From assembly GCA_013002285.1 (NCBI GenBank), contig JABDKJ010000013.1, positions 69,486-133,485 on the forward strand: a stretch of 64,000 bases of DNA, given 5' to 3'. Position 1 is the stretch's first letter. Every line of letters starts with the position of its first letter. The stretch is from Flavobacteriales bacterium. GTDB lineage: Bacteria; Bacteroidota; Bacteroidia; Flavobacteriales; JABDKJ01. Shown here piece after piece: positions 7,832-15,505 of the stretch. The notes beneath the pieces were generated by a model. The model was not told the origin of the DNA. It was given only the letters and a program-made list of their open reading frames with translations, and did no database searches. Position numbers and translations under genes: made by a program.

Positions 7832-8674
7832 ATGACGAACAAACCATTATATGACCAAGTGAGCCTTAAGTGCAGCAGATATATTACCAATACATATAGC
7901 ACTTCTTTCTCTTTAGGAATAAAATTGCTTTCAAAGGACCTTCGGTCTCACATCTATAACATTTATGGCTTTGTTAGGATCGCTGATGAGATCGTTGATA
8001 CATTTTATGACTATCCCAACAGAGAGCTTTTTGATAGGTTTAAAGAAGACACTTATTGGTCATTGGAAAATGGAATAAGTACAAATCCAGTCCTTAATTG
8101 CTTTCAAGATACAGTAACCAAATATGGAATTGATAGGTCCCTTATCGACCAGTTCTTAAGGAGCATGGAAATGGATCTGAACAAAAACGACTATAATAGA
8201 GAGCAGTTCAATGAGTATGTATTAGGGAGCGCAGAAGTTGTTGGACTCATGTGCTTAAAGGTGTTCGTTTATGGCGATGATGACAAATACGAAGAGTTGA
8301 AACCATATGCCATGAAGCTCGGTGCTGCTTTCCAAAAAATTAATTTCCTTAGAGATATCAAGCAAGACATGATGGACCTTGGAAGAAACTACTTTCCAGA
8401 ACTTGAAATAGGAAGTTTGAATGAAGTCTCAAAAAAACATATCGAAGCAGAAATAGAGGAAGATTTTAGGCAAGGAATGATCGGGATAAAGGGCCTTCCT
8501 AAAGGCTCGAGGTTTGGCGTATATCTGGCATACAAATACTATCTGAGACTATTTAAGAAAATATCCAATTTGGATGCAGCAGACATAATGAAAGACCGTA
8601 TTCGCATTCCCGACCAACAAAAAGCAAGTATCTTATTAAGATCTTATTTAAGACACAGTTTTAATTTATTGTAG
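7832..8674 (+). CDS. crtB: Phytoene synthase
   Basis: Condenses two geranylgeranyl diphosphates to phytoene, the first committed step of C40 carotenoids. 280 residues, typical for bacterial CrtB. Both Asp-rich metal-binding motifs are visible: Asp52-x3-Asp56 in RIADEIVD and Asp175-x3-Asp179 in NFLRDIKQDMMDLGRNYFP. The gene is followed four bases later by idi, so precursor supply and phytoene formation are co-expressed. The GGPP synthase that must feed it is not in this window. Confidence 0.95.
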   Translation: MTNKPLYDQVSLKCSRYITNTYSTSFSLGIKLLSKDLRSHIYNIYGFVRIADEIVDTFYDYPNRELFDRFKEDTYWSLENGISTNPVLNCFQDTVTKYGIDRSLIDQFLRSMEMDLNKNDYNREQFNEYVLGSAEVVGLMCLKVFVYGDDDKYEELKPYAMKLGAAFQKINFLRDIKQDMMDLGRNYFPELEIGSLNEVSKKHIEAEIEEDFRQGMIGIKGLPKGSRFGVYLAYKYYLRLFKKISNLDAADIMKDRIRIPDQQKASILLRSYLRHSFNLL

Positions 8675-8677
8675 CTT

Positions 8678-9199
8678 ATGGAGAAGGTGATCCTGGTTGA
8701 TGAGAATGACAATGAATTAGGAACAATGGAAAAAATGGAGGCCCATGAAAAAGCACTGCTCCATAGGGCATTTTCTGTTTTTTTGTTCAATGAAAATGGC
8801 GAAATGCTTTTACAAAAAAGGGCTTCATCGAAATATCATTCTGGGGGTTTATGGACCAATGCCTGTTGTAGTCACCCTAGGGCCGGAGAACGCACGATCG
8901 ATGCGGCAACTAGAAGGCTCAGTGAAGAAATGGGTATCAACGCAAACATAGAAGAGATCTTCAGTTTTGTTTACAAAGCAGAATTGGATAAAGGCTTGGT
9001 AGAGCACGAATTCGACCATGTCTTTTTTGGCCAATACGAAGGTGAAGTTGACCTGAATTTAGACGAGGCAGATGACTTTAAATACATTTCAATGGATGTT
9101 CTTATGAATGATGTGAATGAGAATCCAGGGTCATACACTGAGTGGTTTAAAATAGCCTTGCCTAAAGTTAAAGAACATTGGCTAAAAGTGAGCAATTGA
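8678..9199 (+). CDS. idi: Isopentenyl-diphosphate delta-isomerase, type 1
   Basis: Interconverts IPP and DMAPP, supplying prenyl precursors. 173 residues, a Nudix-fold type 1 enzyme. The active Cys64 lies in the motif WTNACCSHP, and the acidic metal-binding residues Glu109 and Glu111 in VEHEFDHVF match the second conserved motif of the E. coli enzyme. The Nudix region is seen as AATRRLSEEMG. The stop codon overlaps a TTG start of the photolyase gene (TTGA), pointing to translational coupling. Confidence 0.94.
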   Translation: MEKVILVDENDNELGTMEKMEAHEKALLHRAFSVFLFNENGEMLLQKRASSKYHSGGLWTNACCSHPRAGERTIDAATRRLSEEMGINANIEEIFSFVYKAELDKGLVEHEFDHVFFGQYEGEVDLNLDEADDFKYISMDVLMNDVNENPGSYTEWFKIALPKVKEHWLKVSN

Positions 9200-10500
9200 A
9201 TGATATAGCCATTTTTTGGCACAGAAGAGACCTGAGATCGGAAGACAATTGTGGTCTATACCATTCCCTCAATTCCGGTAAGAACGTAAGGCCAATTTTC
9301 ATCTTCGACAGGAATATCCTAGAGCGGCTTCAACAAAAAAAAGATGCTCGAGTGCAATTCATTCATATTGAATTGTCTAGACTCAAGAAGCAATATCAGA
9401 AATACGGTGGAGACCTAAAGGTATATCATGGAGACCCTATTGAAGTTTGGAAAGAGATATGTGCAAATAATAGAATAGCCAAAGTATATTTCAATCATGA
9501 TCATGAACCCTATGCAAAGGAAAGAGACAAGACCGTTTCGCAGATCCTTAAGAAAAGAGGAATAGGTGTCCATTCATACAAAGACCAAGTGATCTTTGAA
9601 AAAGCTGAAATTGTAAAGGATGACGGGTTGCCTTATACTGTATTTACACCTTATTCCAAGAAATGGAAGGCAGCAATAGAAAAGTCTACGTTCAAGGCTT
9701 TCCCTTCAAAAGGTCTTTTGAATAACTTAGAGCAAACAGATCCTACTGACTTGATAAACCTCAGTCAATTAGGATTTGAGAAGTGCGAAATTGACGTTCC
9801 GAAAAGGGAGATCGAGCTGGAAATCATTGAAAACTATCATCTTCAAAGAGACTTGCCTTCAGTAAGGGGTACATCTCGGCTCAGTGTGCATTTGCGATTT
9901 GGAACGATAAGCATCAGAAAACTTGCCAAGATAGGTTTCGAGATGAATGAAAAATGGCTAAATGAGCTTATCTGGCGGGACTTTTATATGATGATATTGT
10001 ATCATTTTCCGCATGTTCAAGGATCTTCTTTCCGTCCCAAATATGACCGGATGGAATGGAGGAACAATGAAAAGGAATTTGAAGCATGGTGTAAAGGAAA
10101 GACTGGGTATCCTATAGTAGATGCAGGTATGCGAGAACTGAATGCAACAGGCTTCATGCATAATAGGGTGCGAATGATCGTTGCTAGCTTTCTCACAAAA
10201 CACTTGCTTATAGATTGGCGATGGGGCGAAGCTTATTTCGCGGAAAAACTATTGGACTTTGAACTATCGTCAAATAATGGTGGTTGGCAATGGGCTGCCG
10301 GTTGTGGATGCGATGCAGCTCCATATTTTAGGGTGTTTAATCCTTACCTACAAACGAAAAAGTTTGATCCTGAACTTAAATATGTCAGCAAATGGGTCCC
10401 AGAGCATCAGGATCCTTTTCACTATCCCCAACCTATTGTGGAACACAAATTTGCCCGAGAAAGAGCAATTGAGGTGTATAAAAAGCATCTGAATTCTTGA
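9196..10500 (+). CDS. phr: Deoxyribodipyrimidine photolyase (class I CPD type)
   Basis: Light-driven repair of UV-induced pyrimidine dimers using FADH-. About 434 residues from TTG 9196 (MNDIAIFWHRRDLR); a TTG at 9178 would add six residues and overlap idi further. The N-terminal antenna domain starts IFWHRRDLRSEDN. The FAD domain has TGYPIVDAGMREL, FMHNRVRMIVASFL, and NNGGWQWAAGCGCDAAPYFR. Trp residues in EAWCKGK, IDWRWGE and GGWQW correspond to the electron-transfer triad. WQWAAG with following Cys-Asp fits CPD photolyase rather than a cryptochrome. Its position between idi and further carotenoid genes links dimer repair to pigment production, as in Streptomyces LitR regulons. Confidence 0.92.
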   Translation: MNDIAIFWHRRDLRSEDNCGLYHSLNSGKNVRPIFIFDRNILERLQQKKDARVQFIHIELSRLKKQYQKYGGDLKVYHGDPIEVWKEICANNRIAKVYFNHDHEPYAKERDKTVSQILKKRGIGVHSYKDQVIFEKAEIVKDDGLPYTVFTPYSKKWKAAIEKSTFKAFPSKGLLNNLEQTDPTDLINLSQLGFEKCEIDVPKREIELEIIENYHLQRDLPSVRGTSRLSVHLRFGTISIRKLAKIGFEMNEKWLNELIWRDFYMMILYHFPHVQGSSFRPKYDRMEWRNNEKEFEAWCKGKTGYPIVDAGMRELNATGFMHNRVRMIVASFLTKHLLIDWRWGEAYFAEKLLDFELSSNNGGWQWAAGCGCDAAPYFRVFNPYLQTKKFDPELKYVSKWVPEHQDPFHYPQPIVEHKFARERAIEVYKKHLNS

Positions 10501-10553
10501 TCAAATGAACAATTTCAAAAAGATCGTGTTATTTTAAACGTTAATAAATTCAA

Positions 10554-11042
10554 GTGTTAGACGCGTATACGAATAAGGGCAATTCTCTGATGGAACTTTC
10601 AAAGCAACGGAAAGTCATGCTCGTTTTTCTGCGACATTTCGGATGCAACTTCTGCAAGGAAACTCTGAGCTTATTAGAAAAGAACAAAGAGCAATTGCTC
10701 AACTCACCGAGTAAGGTTGTGATCGTTCATCAATCATCAAGAGAGCATGCCAATAAGGTTTTAGATATTTATTCTTTAAGTCAATTTGAACATGTATCGG
10801 ACCCTTCTTGCATAGTTTATAAAGCATTCGGGATAGAACAGCATAGTTATTTAGAATTACTGAAGCCGAGCGTGATCTGGGGGACATTAAAGGGAATTTT
10901 AATGGGACATTTGCCAGGTAAGATCAACGGTGACCCTCTTCAGAAGCCTGGAATTATGGTAGTAAAGGATGCCTCTATAGTTGAGTCCTTCAATTATTCC
11001 AACATAGCCTCTAAGCCTCCCTTGTTGAGAATGGCTTCTTAA
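10554..11042 (+). CDS. AhpC/TSA-like thioredoxin-fold protein (PRXL2-like)
   Basis: 162 residues from a GTG start; an internal ATG would remove the N-terminal strand that family members share. The core motif LVFLRHFGCNFCKE carries a Cys-x2-Cys pair in a thioredoxin-like strand, as in the AhpC/TSA-type antioxidant family that includes prostamide/PRXL2 proteins. Later it has the cis-Pro-like segment KPGIMVVKD. No transmembrane segment is seen. A role in peroxide or thiol defence within a light-induced operon is inferred; the substrate is unknown. A 53-base gap separates it from the photolyase gene. Confidence 0.75.
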   Translation: MLDAYTNKGNSLMELSKQRKVMLVFLRHFGCNFCKETLSLLEKNKEQLLNSPSKVVIVHQSSREHANKVLDIYSLSQFEHVSDPSCIVYKAFGIEQHSYLELLKPSVIWGTLKGILMGHLPGKINGDPLQKPGIMVVKDASIVESFNYSNIASKPPLLRMAS

Positions 11043-11056
11043 TCTGAAGGTTTTCT

Positions 11057-11064
11057 TAATTTCG
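11057..11064 (+). promoter_or_regulatory. Possible variant -7 element (TAATTTCG) upstream of the DUF422 gene
   Basis: TAATTTCG differs from TAnnTTTG at one position. The same octamer stands upstream of aspS, and TAAATTCG upstream of trpS. It is 19 bases upstream of the TTG start at 11084, so the last third of the island may have its own promoter. Confidence 0.3.
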
Positions 11065-11083
11065 CGAGGCAATAGCGCCTTGC

Positions 11084-11722
11084 TTGAGAAAGTCTAAGAG
11101 AAATACAGTCCTTACCTGGAGCATAGTTTTATTATCATTCCAGTTTTTGTTGGCTATTTTTGGCCTATCAAAAAGCAAAGAAGGCATCTTTGTTTTATTG
11201 ACCGTTCCCAGTCTATTAACCACGGCCATCGCTTTATTCGTAAATCATATTGGAGAAAGGAACAAGGTGATCTTGCATCTAGTATGTTTCACATTGGCTT
11301 TCTTCCTAATTGAATTATTGATAATGCAGTTTGGTTTGTTCAATAAGACGTATGCAAAGGAACTTTTAGGTTATAAATTTATGGGTGTTCCTTTGGTCAT
11401 AGGTTTGAGTGGTTGGATCAGTGTTTACATGGGGGTTCATCTTGTAAAAAAATTAAAGATGAACAGGGTGAAAAAAGCTCTGATCGGAGCTACTCTATTA
11501 ATGATACTCACAGCTCTTGCAGAACCAGTAGGTGTGAAGTTGAAACTTTGGAGTTATCAGGGAGAATTGGGCCCTTTAAACCTTTTTGGTTATTTCCTTG
11601 TTTATACTCTAATGATCTATTTTTCTAGACTTATAAGATTTAAGAAGAAGAATCCAATTGTTGGTCCGGTCTTTATTATTTTTGTGTTATTCTTTATTTC
11701 ATTGAACTTAATACTTTCATGA
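11084..11722 (+). CDS. DUF422/CruF-like carotenoid biosynthesis membrane protein
   Basis: 212 residues from a TTG start with six or seven hydrophobic segments. The family (Carot_biosynth, including the carotenoid 1,2-hydratase CruF) shows G-x-K-F-x-G-V-P followed by a Trp-containing helix, then GATLM and an acidic-Pro motif before a Trp, then PLxxY or PLxxF. Here these appear as LGYKFMGVPLVIGLSGW, IGATLLMILTALAEPVG, KLWSYQ and LGPLNLFGY. The Asp that normally precedes the Glu of the acidic motif is not obvious here, so activity is uncertain. Overlaps crtZ by four bases. CruF hydrates the psi end of acyclic or monocyclic carotenoids, which would lead towards saproxanthin- or myxol-like pigments. 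Confidence 0.65.
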   Translation: MRKSKRNTVLTWSIVLLSFQFLLAIFGLSKSKEGIFVLLTVPSLLTTAIALFVNHIGERNKVILHLVCFTLAFFLIELLIMQFGLFNKTYAKELLGYKFMGVPLVIGLSGWISVYMGVHLVKKLKMNRVKKALIGATLLMILTALAEPVGVKLKLWSYQGELGPLNLFGYFLVYTLMIYFSRLIRFKKKNPIVGPVFIIFVLFFISLNLILS

Positions 11723-12195
11723 GCATTCTACTGAATATTGGCTTATTGATCGGCACATTTCTCTTTATGGAGTTTGTAGCATGGTTCACGCACAAATACA
11801 TTATGCACGGTGTTCTTTGGGTCTTGCATAAAGATCATCATGTGCATGAGCCTGGTTTCTTTGAAAAGAACGATGCCTTTTTTTTGATATTCGCTATTCC
11901 GGGTTCCTTGCTAACGATATTTGGGACTTTTAATCCCAACGACATTATGCTTATGATCGGTTTGGGAATAACCTTATATGGGCTTTGCTATTTTTTGGTT
12001 CACGATATTTTTATTCATCAGAGATTTAAGATATTCAGAAGGACCAAGAATAATTATTTAAGGGCCATTCGAAAGGCCCATAAGGTTCACCATAAGCATT
12101 TGACCAAAGAACAAGGAGAGTGCTTTGGAATGCTCTATGTTCCGAGAAAATATTATAATGAAGCCAAAAAACTGAACAAGTCTTTGTTTGGATAG
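11719..12195 (+). CDS. crtZ: Beta-carotene hydroxylase (CrtZ, di-iron membrane hydroxylase)
   Basis: Adds 3-hydroxyl groups to beta-ionone rings, turning beta-carotene into zeaxanthin. 158 residues with four hydrophobic segments. All four histidine boxes of the fatty acid hydroxylase fold are present: His25-x4-His30 (HKYIMH), His37-x2-His-His (HKDHH), HDIFIH and HKVHHKH. The start codon overlaps the stop of the DUF422 gene (ATGA), and crtYcd follows after two bases, so the three genes are likely translated together. Confidence 0.92.
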   Translation: MSILLNIGLLIGTFLFMEFVAWFTHKYIMHGVLWVLHKDHHVHEPGFFEKNDAFFLIFAIPGSLLTIFGTFNPNDIMLMIGLGITLYGLCYFLVHDIFIHQRFKIFRRTKNNYLRAIRKAHKVHHKHLTKEQGECFGMLYVPRKYYNEAKKLNKSLFG

Positions 12196-12197
12196 AC

Positions 12198-12902
12198 ATG
12201 GCAAATTATTTTTATCTCTTTCTTGATATTATTTCTATTTCTTTCCCACTGTTGGCCACATTCGACAAAAGAATTTCTTACTATAAAGATCTGAAGTATC
12301 TCTTTCCAGCAATGCTTATAACTGGTGGCGTCTTTATCACGTGGGATGTCTTATTTACTCAATGGGGTGTATGGGGTTTCAACTCCAAATATCTTATCGG
12401 AATAGACATTTTCAATTTACCAATGGAAGAATGGTTGTTTTTCCTTTGTATTCCTTATGCTTCCATCTTCATTTATGCTTCATTAAAATACTTCAAAAAA
12501 GGCTTTATAAACTCTTTTAATAGTAAGTGGGTGTCTTATATCCTGAGCGCTATATTGATAATTCTAGCTATCACTTTCCTGGATAGAGCTTATACAGCAA
12601 CGACATTTTTTGCACTAGCCGCATTTATCCTCACACTTGAGTTACTTATTAAGCCTAAATGGCTGAGCCATTTTTATGTTTCATACATATGGGTTCTCAT
12701 CCCTTTTTTCGTGATCAATGGATTTCTCACAGGTTCATTTATAGAAGAACAGGTTGTGTGGTATAATAACGCTGAGCAGATCGGAATAAGAATGGGCACC
12801 ATTCCTATTGAGGACACATTTTACGGAATGTTGCTTATACTGATGAATGTTAGTTTATTTGAGTACTTCAAATCAAAAAGAAATGGAAAGGATAAATTCT
12901 GA
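12198..12902 (+). CDS. crtYcd: Lycopene beta-cyclase, CrtYc/CrtYd fused type
   Basis: Cyclises the psi ends of lycopene to beta-ionone rings. 234 residues, six or seven transmembrane segments, with two tandem lycopene-cyclase half domains. The signature Pro-x-Glu-Glu is seen at residues 75-78 (LPMEEWLFFLCIPY) and again near residue 206 (IPIEDTFYG), as expected for the fused heterodimeric type found in Bacteroidota. Its 3' end overlaps the RidA-family gene by 20 bases. Confidence 0.92.
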   Translation: MANYFYLFLDIISISFPLLATFDKRISYYKDLKYLFPAMLITGGVFITWDVLFTQWGVWGFNSKYLIGIDIFNLPMEEWLFFLCIPYASIFIYASLKYFKKGFINSFNSKWVSYILSAILIILAITFLDRAYTATTFFALAAFILTLELLIKPKWLSHFYVSYIWVLIPFFVINGFLTGSFIEEQVVWYNNAEQIGIRMGTIPIEDTFYGMLLILMNVSLFEYFKSKRNGKDKF

Positions 12903-13296
12903 TAAAGCACCTGAGCCAGTTGGTATGTACCCTCATGCAAGAAGAGTAGGGGATCTTCTTTTTTTATCGGGAGTAGGGCCTAGAGAGAGAGGGACCAAAG
13001 TAATACCTGGTGTTGAATTGGATGACGAAAGGAATATTGTATCCTATGACATTGAAGCTCAATGTCATTCCGTGTTCAAGAATGTGCGAACAATATTGGA
13101 AGATTCGGGCTCTTCTTGGGAACAGCTTGTAGATGTTACCGTATTTCTTACCAACATGAAAGACGATTTCGAGATCTATAACAAAGTATATGCAGAATAT
13201 TTCAAGGATAATTTACCCTGCAGAACTACAGTTGAGATAAACTGTTTGCCTACACCTATCGCCATAGAATTGAAATGTATTGCCCATATACAATAA
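12883..13296 (+). CDS. RidA-family protein, 2-aminomuconate deaminase-like subgroup
   Basis: 137 residues from ATG 12883 (MERINSDKAPEPVGMYPHAR); a frame from 12847 would overlap crtYcd much more. RidA proteins hydrolyse reactive enamines and imines. The core features are LLFLSGVGPRERG, the Arg of PCRTTVEIN that binds the substrate carboxylate in RidA, and a C-terminal IAIELKCIAHI strand. The GMYPHARR start and the IPGVELD and DIEAQCHSVFKNV segments are closer to AmnD-like proteins than to canonical RidA. No other kynurenine or aminomuconate genes are nearby. It is the last gene before a terminator-like hairpin. Confidence 0.8.
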   Translation: MERINSDKAPEPVGMYPHARRVGDLLFLSGVGPRERGTKVIPGVELDDERNIVSYDIEAQCHSVFKNVRTILEDSGSSWEQLVDVTVFLTNMKDDFEIYNKVYAEYFKDNLPCRTTVEINCLPTPIAIELKCIAHIQ

Positions 13297-13299
13297 AGA

Positions 13300-13324
13300 C
13301 CCTTTCGCCATGAAGACGAAAGGG
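13300..13324 (+). terminator. Hairpin at the end of the carotenoid island
   Basis: CCCTTTCG at 13300-13307 and CGAAAGGG at 13317-13324 form a perfect 8-base stem with a 9-base loop, starting three bases after the stop of the RidA gene. No U tract follows, so termination efficiency is uncertain. The perfect symmetry means it could also serve the leftward 51-residue gene. Confidence 0.6.
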
Positions 13325-13388
13325 CCTCTGTTAACCTTAACCAAATACAACTAACCTTTCACCAAAAAATGGTTAATCAAACAATGTC

Positions 13389-13544
13389 TTAAAAGTCATT
13401 TCTCTTTCTCGGCCTCCAGCCTTTTTTCACTTTCTCCCATTTGTTTTTGAACTTGTTATTCTGGGAATTCTCGTAATAATTATCCCATAAAGGAGTATGG
13501 TCGAAATAGTTAAGAAAGTCTGAGGTGTGTAAAGAGTTTTCCAT
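13389..13544 (-). CDS. Small protein of 51 residues downstream of fecR
   Basis: Leftward frame from ATG 13544 to TAA 13389, 51 residues, five bases after the FecR-like gene. The first half is acidic and aromatic (MENSLHTSDFLNYFDHTPLW, then DNYYENS) and the second half strongly basic (NKFKNKWEKVKKGW, then RPRKRNDF). There is no signal peptide or membrane segment. The uneven charge and good spacing to fecR suggest a real gene of unknown function, perhaps a cytoplasmic partner of the FecR protein. Not recognised as a known family. Confidence 0.5.
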   Translation of the reverse strand: MENSLHTSDFLNYFDHTPLWDNYYENSQNNKFKNKWEKVKKGWRPRKRNDF

Positions 13545-13549
13545 AATTC

Positions 13550-14377
13550 TTATTTTTTATTGATCATGAAATGACCTGTTTTTATCATTTTATATTCTAA
13601 TCCTACGGTAGTACAAACAATGTCGAGCGCTGTTTCAACATTAGAAAGAGAGACATCTGCATTCACCAATTCCCTTGAAATGTCTTTCGATCCAATTTTT
13701 ACATTGAATTGACGTTCCAATTCAGAGAACACATCTTCAAGGTTCATATTCTCAAAGTGGTAAAGGTCTTGGTCGAACCAATCATCGATACTAGCGACAT
13801 CACATTCTATTGGATTCGAAAGTCCGTTTTGCAACAACTCTGTTTTTTGTCCTTTTGTGAGAAATTGAACAGAAACACCTTGTTCAACTTTTACTTTTCC
13901 CGAAGCACAGGAAACGCGATAAAAGTCATTTCGATCGCATACATTAAATGAAGTTCCCAGCACCGTTACGGTTCCTTGTTTTGTTTTTACTGAGAACGTA
14001 GAACCTTTTTCTACTTCAAAAAAGGCTTCCCCTTTTAGCTCTATGCGCCTCTCGTTTTTAAAATCATCTTTGCTGAATGAAAGAGAAGATCCTGAATTTA
14101 AGGTGGCGATAGAACCATCGGGAAGGGCAACCACCTCTTTTTGGCCATATTTGGCCTCAATGGTATACGTAGTGTCATTGTTAATGAAAAAGAGCATTCC
14201 AACCAAAAGCGCAAAAGATGCCGCTAATGATACCCAAACATGCCTTTGAGTGAATATTGGGATCACTTTGGTTTCTTTCCCTTCAATTCGTGCATTAAGC
14301 TTCTGCCAAGCCTCTTCTTTGCTTAGCAATGCTGGAATTTTCCAATTTCTAATATTTTTCTCGAAATTATCCTTCAT
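13550..14377 (-). CDS. FecR-family anti-sigma/transmembrane sensor with DUF4974
   Basis: 275 residues. An N-terminal cytoplasmic segment of about 45 residues (LSKEEAWQKLNARI) precedes one membrane segment (VSLAASFALLVGMLFFI), then a periplasmic FecR beta-helix-like domain (VVALPDGSIATLNSGSSLSF, ELKGEAFFEVEKG, TVLGTSFNVCDR) and a C-terminal DUF4974 domain (MNLEDVFSELERQFNVKI). In Bacteroidota such proteins normally follow an ECF sigma gene and precede a SusC/D pair. Here neither is adjacent; a 51-residue gene follows instead. It may control the ECF sigma factor at 5788, but this is speculative. Confidence 0.85.
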   Translation of the reverse strand: MKDNFEKNIRNWKIPALLSKEEAWQKLNARIEGKETKVIPIFTQRHVWVSLAASFALLVGMLFFINNDTTYTIEAKYGQKEVVALPDGSIATLNSGSSLSFSKDDFKNERRIELKGEAFFEVEKGSTFSVKTKQGTVTVLGTSFNVCDRNDFYRVSCASGKVKVEQGVSVQFLTKGQKTELLQNGLSNPIECDVASIDDWFDQDLYHFENMNLEDVFSELERQFNVKIGSKDISRELVNADVSLSNVETALDIVCTTVGLEYKMIKTGHFMINKK

Positions 14378-14494
14378 CTCGGTTCTTAAATAGTACGTAT
14401 TTCATGTTCAATACAAGAAATAGCAGCTTCACCCTACCAGAACGGCACTTTTTTTTATGAATTAAGCGTATGGCACTATATCTCGTGGGAATTG

Positions 14495-14502
14495 TACTTT
14501 TG
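14495..14502 (+). promoter_or_regulatory. -7 element of the dusB promoter
   Basis: TACTTTTG, a perfect TAnnTTTG, followed by CAGCC. A -33 TTG at the usual spacing was not found. It lies inside the frame that begins at TTG 14492, so the real start is the TTG at 14513, eleven bases downstream. Confidence 0.55.
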
Positions 14503-14512
14503 CAGCCGAATT

Positions 14513-15505
14513 TTGGTTAAGATCTCAGACATAGAACTTGGAGAGTTTCCGTTACTTCTTGCTCCAATGGAGGATGTGAGCGACCCTCCATTTAGAGCAT
14601 TGTGTAAAAAACATGGGGCGGACCTTATGTATACAGAGTTCATTTCCTCTGAGGGATTGATCAGAGATGCCGTCAAAAGCGTTCAAAAGCTTGATATCTA
14701 TGAATACGAAAGGCCAGTTGGGATACAGATCTTTGGAAATGACATAGAGCACATGAAAATGGCCACAGAGATCACAGAAAAGACCGATCCAGATATAATT
14801 GACATTAATTATGGATGCCCGGTGAAAAAAGTGGCTGGTAGAGGGGCAGGAGCCGGAATTCTGCAGGATATCCCGAAAATGGTGGAAATGACCTCAGAGA
14901 TCGTGAAAAGCACAGATCTCCCTGTTACTGTGAAGACAAGACTTGGCTGGGATGAGAACTCAAAATATATTGTAGATGTCGCTGAACGACTTCAGGATGT
15001 TGGGATAAAAGCCATTTCCATCCATGGGCGCACACGTAAGCAGATGTACAAAGGTGAGGCAGATTGGACATTGATCGCGAAGACAAAAAACAATCCCAGA
15101 CTTAATATTCCGGTATTTGGAAATGGAGATATTGCTACACCAGAAAAAGCAAAAGAGTACAAAAATAAGTACGGTATAGATGGTATAATGATAGGCCGGG
15201 GAAGCATAGGCTATCCCTGGATCTTCAGGGAAATAAAGCACTATTTGGCAACAGGAGAGAACATGACTAAACCCTCTCTGAAAGAGCGCATCCAGGCTTG
15301 TCGAGAACATTTAGAAATGTCATTGAAATGGAAGGGCGAGAGACTTGGCATCGTTGAAATGAGAAGGCATTATTCAAACTATTTCAAGGGCATTCCGGGA
15401 TTTAAGGCATATAGAATGACCTTGGTTACTAGTCTCGACAAAAATGAACTATTCGATACGCTGGATAAGATCTCAGAAGCATTCGAACATCATGTTTTTT
15501 CTTGA
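14513..15505 (+). CDS. dusB: tRNA-dihydrouridine synthase
   Basis: FMN-dependent reduction of uridines in the tRNA D-loop. 330 residues from TTG 14513 (MVKISDIELGEFPLLLAPMEDVSD). Family features: LAPMEDVSDPPFRALCKKHG, the conserved Cys in the INYGCPVKKV motif (catalytic acid), VKTRLGWDE, ISIHGRTRKQMYKG and the phosphate-binding MIGRGSIGYPW. The C-terminal helical domain is complete. The 3' end overlaps the convergent permease gene by 16 bases. Confidence 0.93.
   Translation: MVKISDIELGEFPLLLAPMEDVSDPPFRALCKKHGADLMYTEFISSEGLIRDAVKSVQKLDIYEYERPVGIQIFGNDIEHMKMATEITEKTDPDIIDINYGCPVKKVAGRGAGAGILQDIPKMVEMTSEIVKSTDLPVTVKTRLGWDENSKYIVDVAERLQDVGIKAISIHGRTRKQMYKGEADWTLIAKTKNNPRLNIPVFGNGDIATPEKAKEYKNKYGIDGIMIGRGSIGYPWIFREIKHYLATGENMTKPSLKERIQACREHLEMSLKWKGERLGIVEMRRHYSNYFKGIPGFKAYRMTLVTSLDKNELFDTLDKISEAFEHHVFS

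Noticed and set aside
12847..12882. Extended RidA start at 12847
   Set aside because: It would extend the overlap with crtYcd to 56 bases; ATG 12883 gives the usual RidA N terminus.
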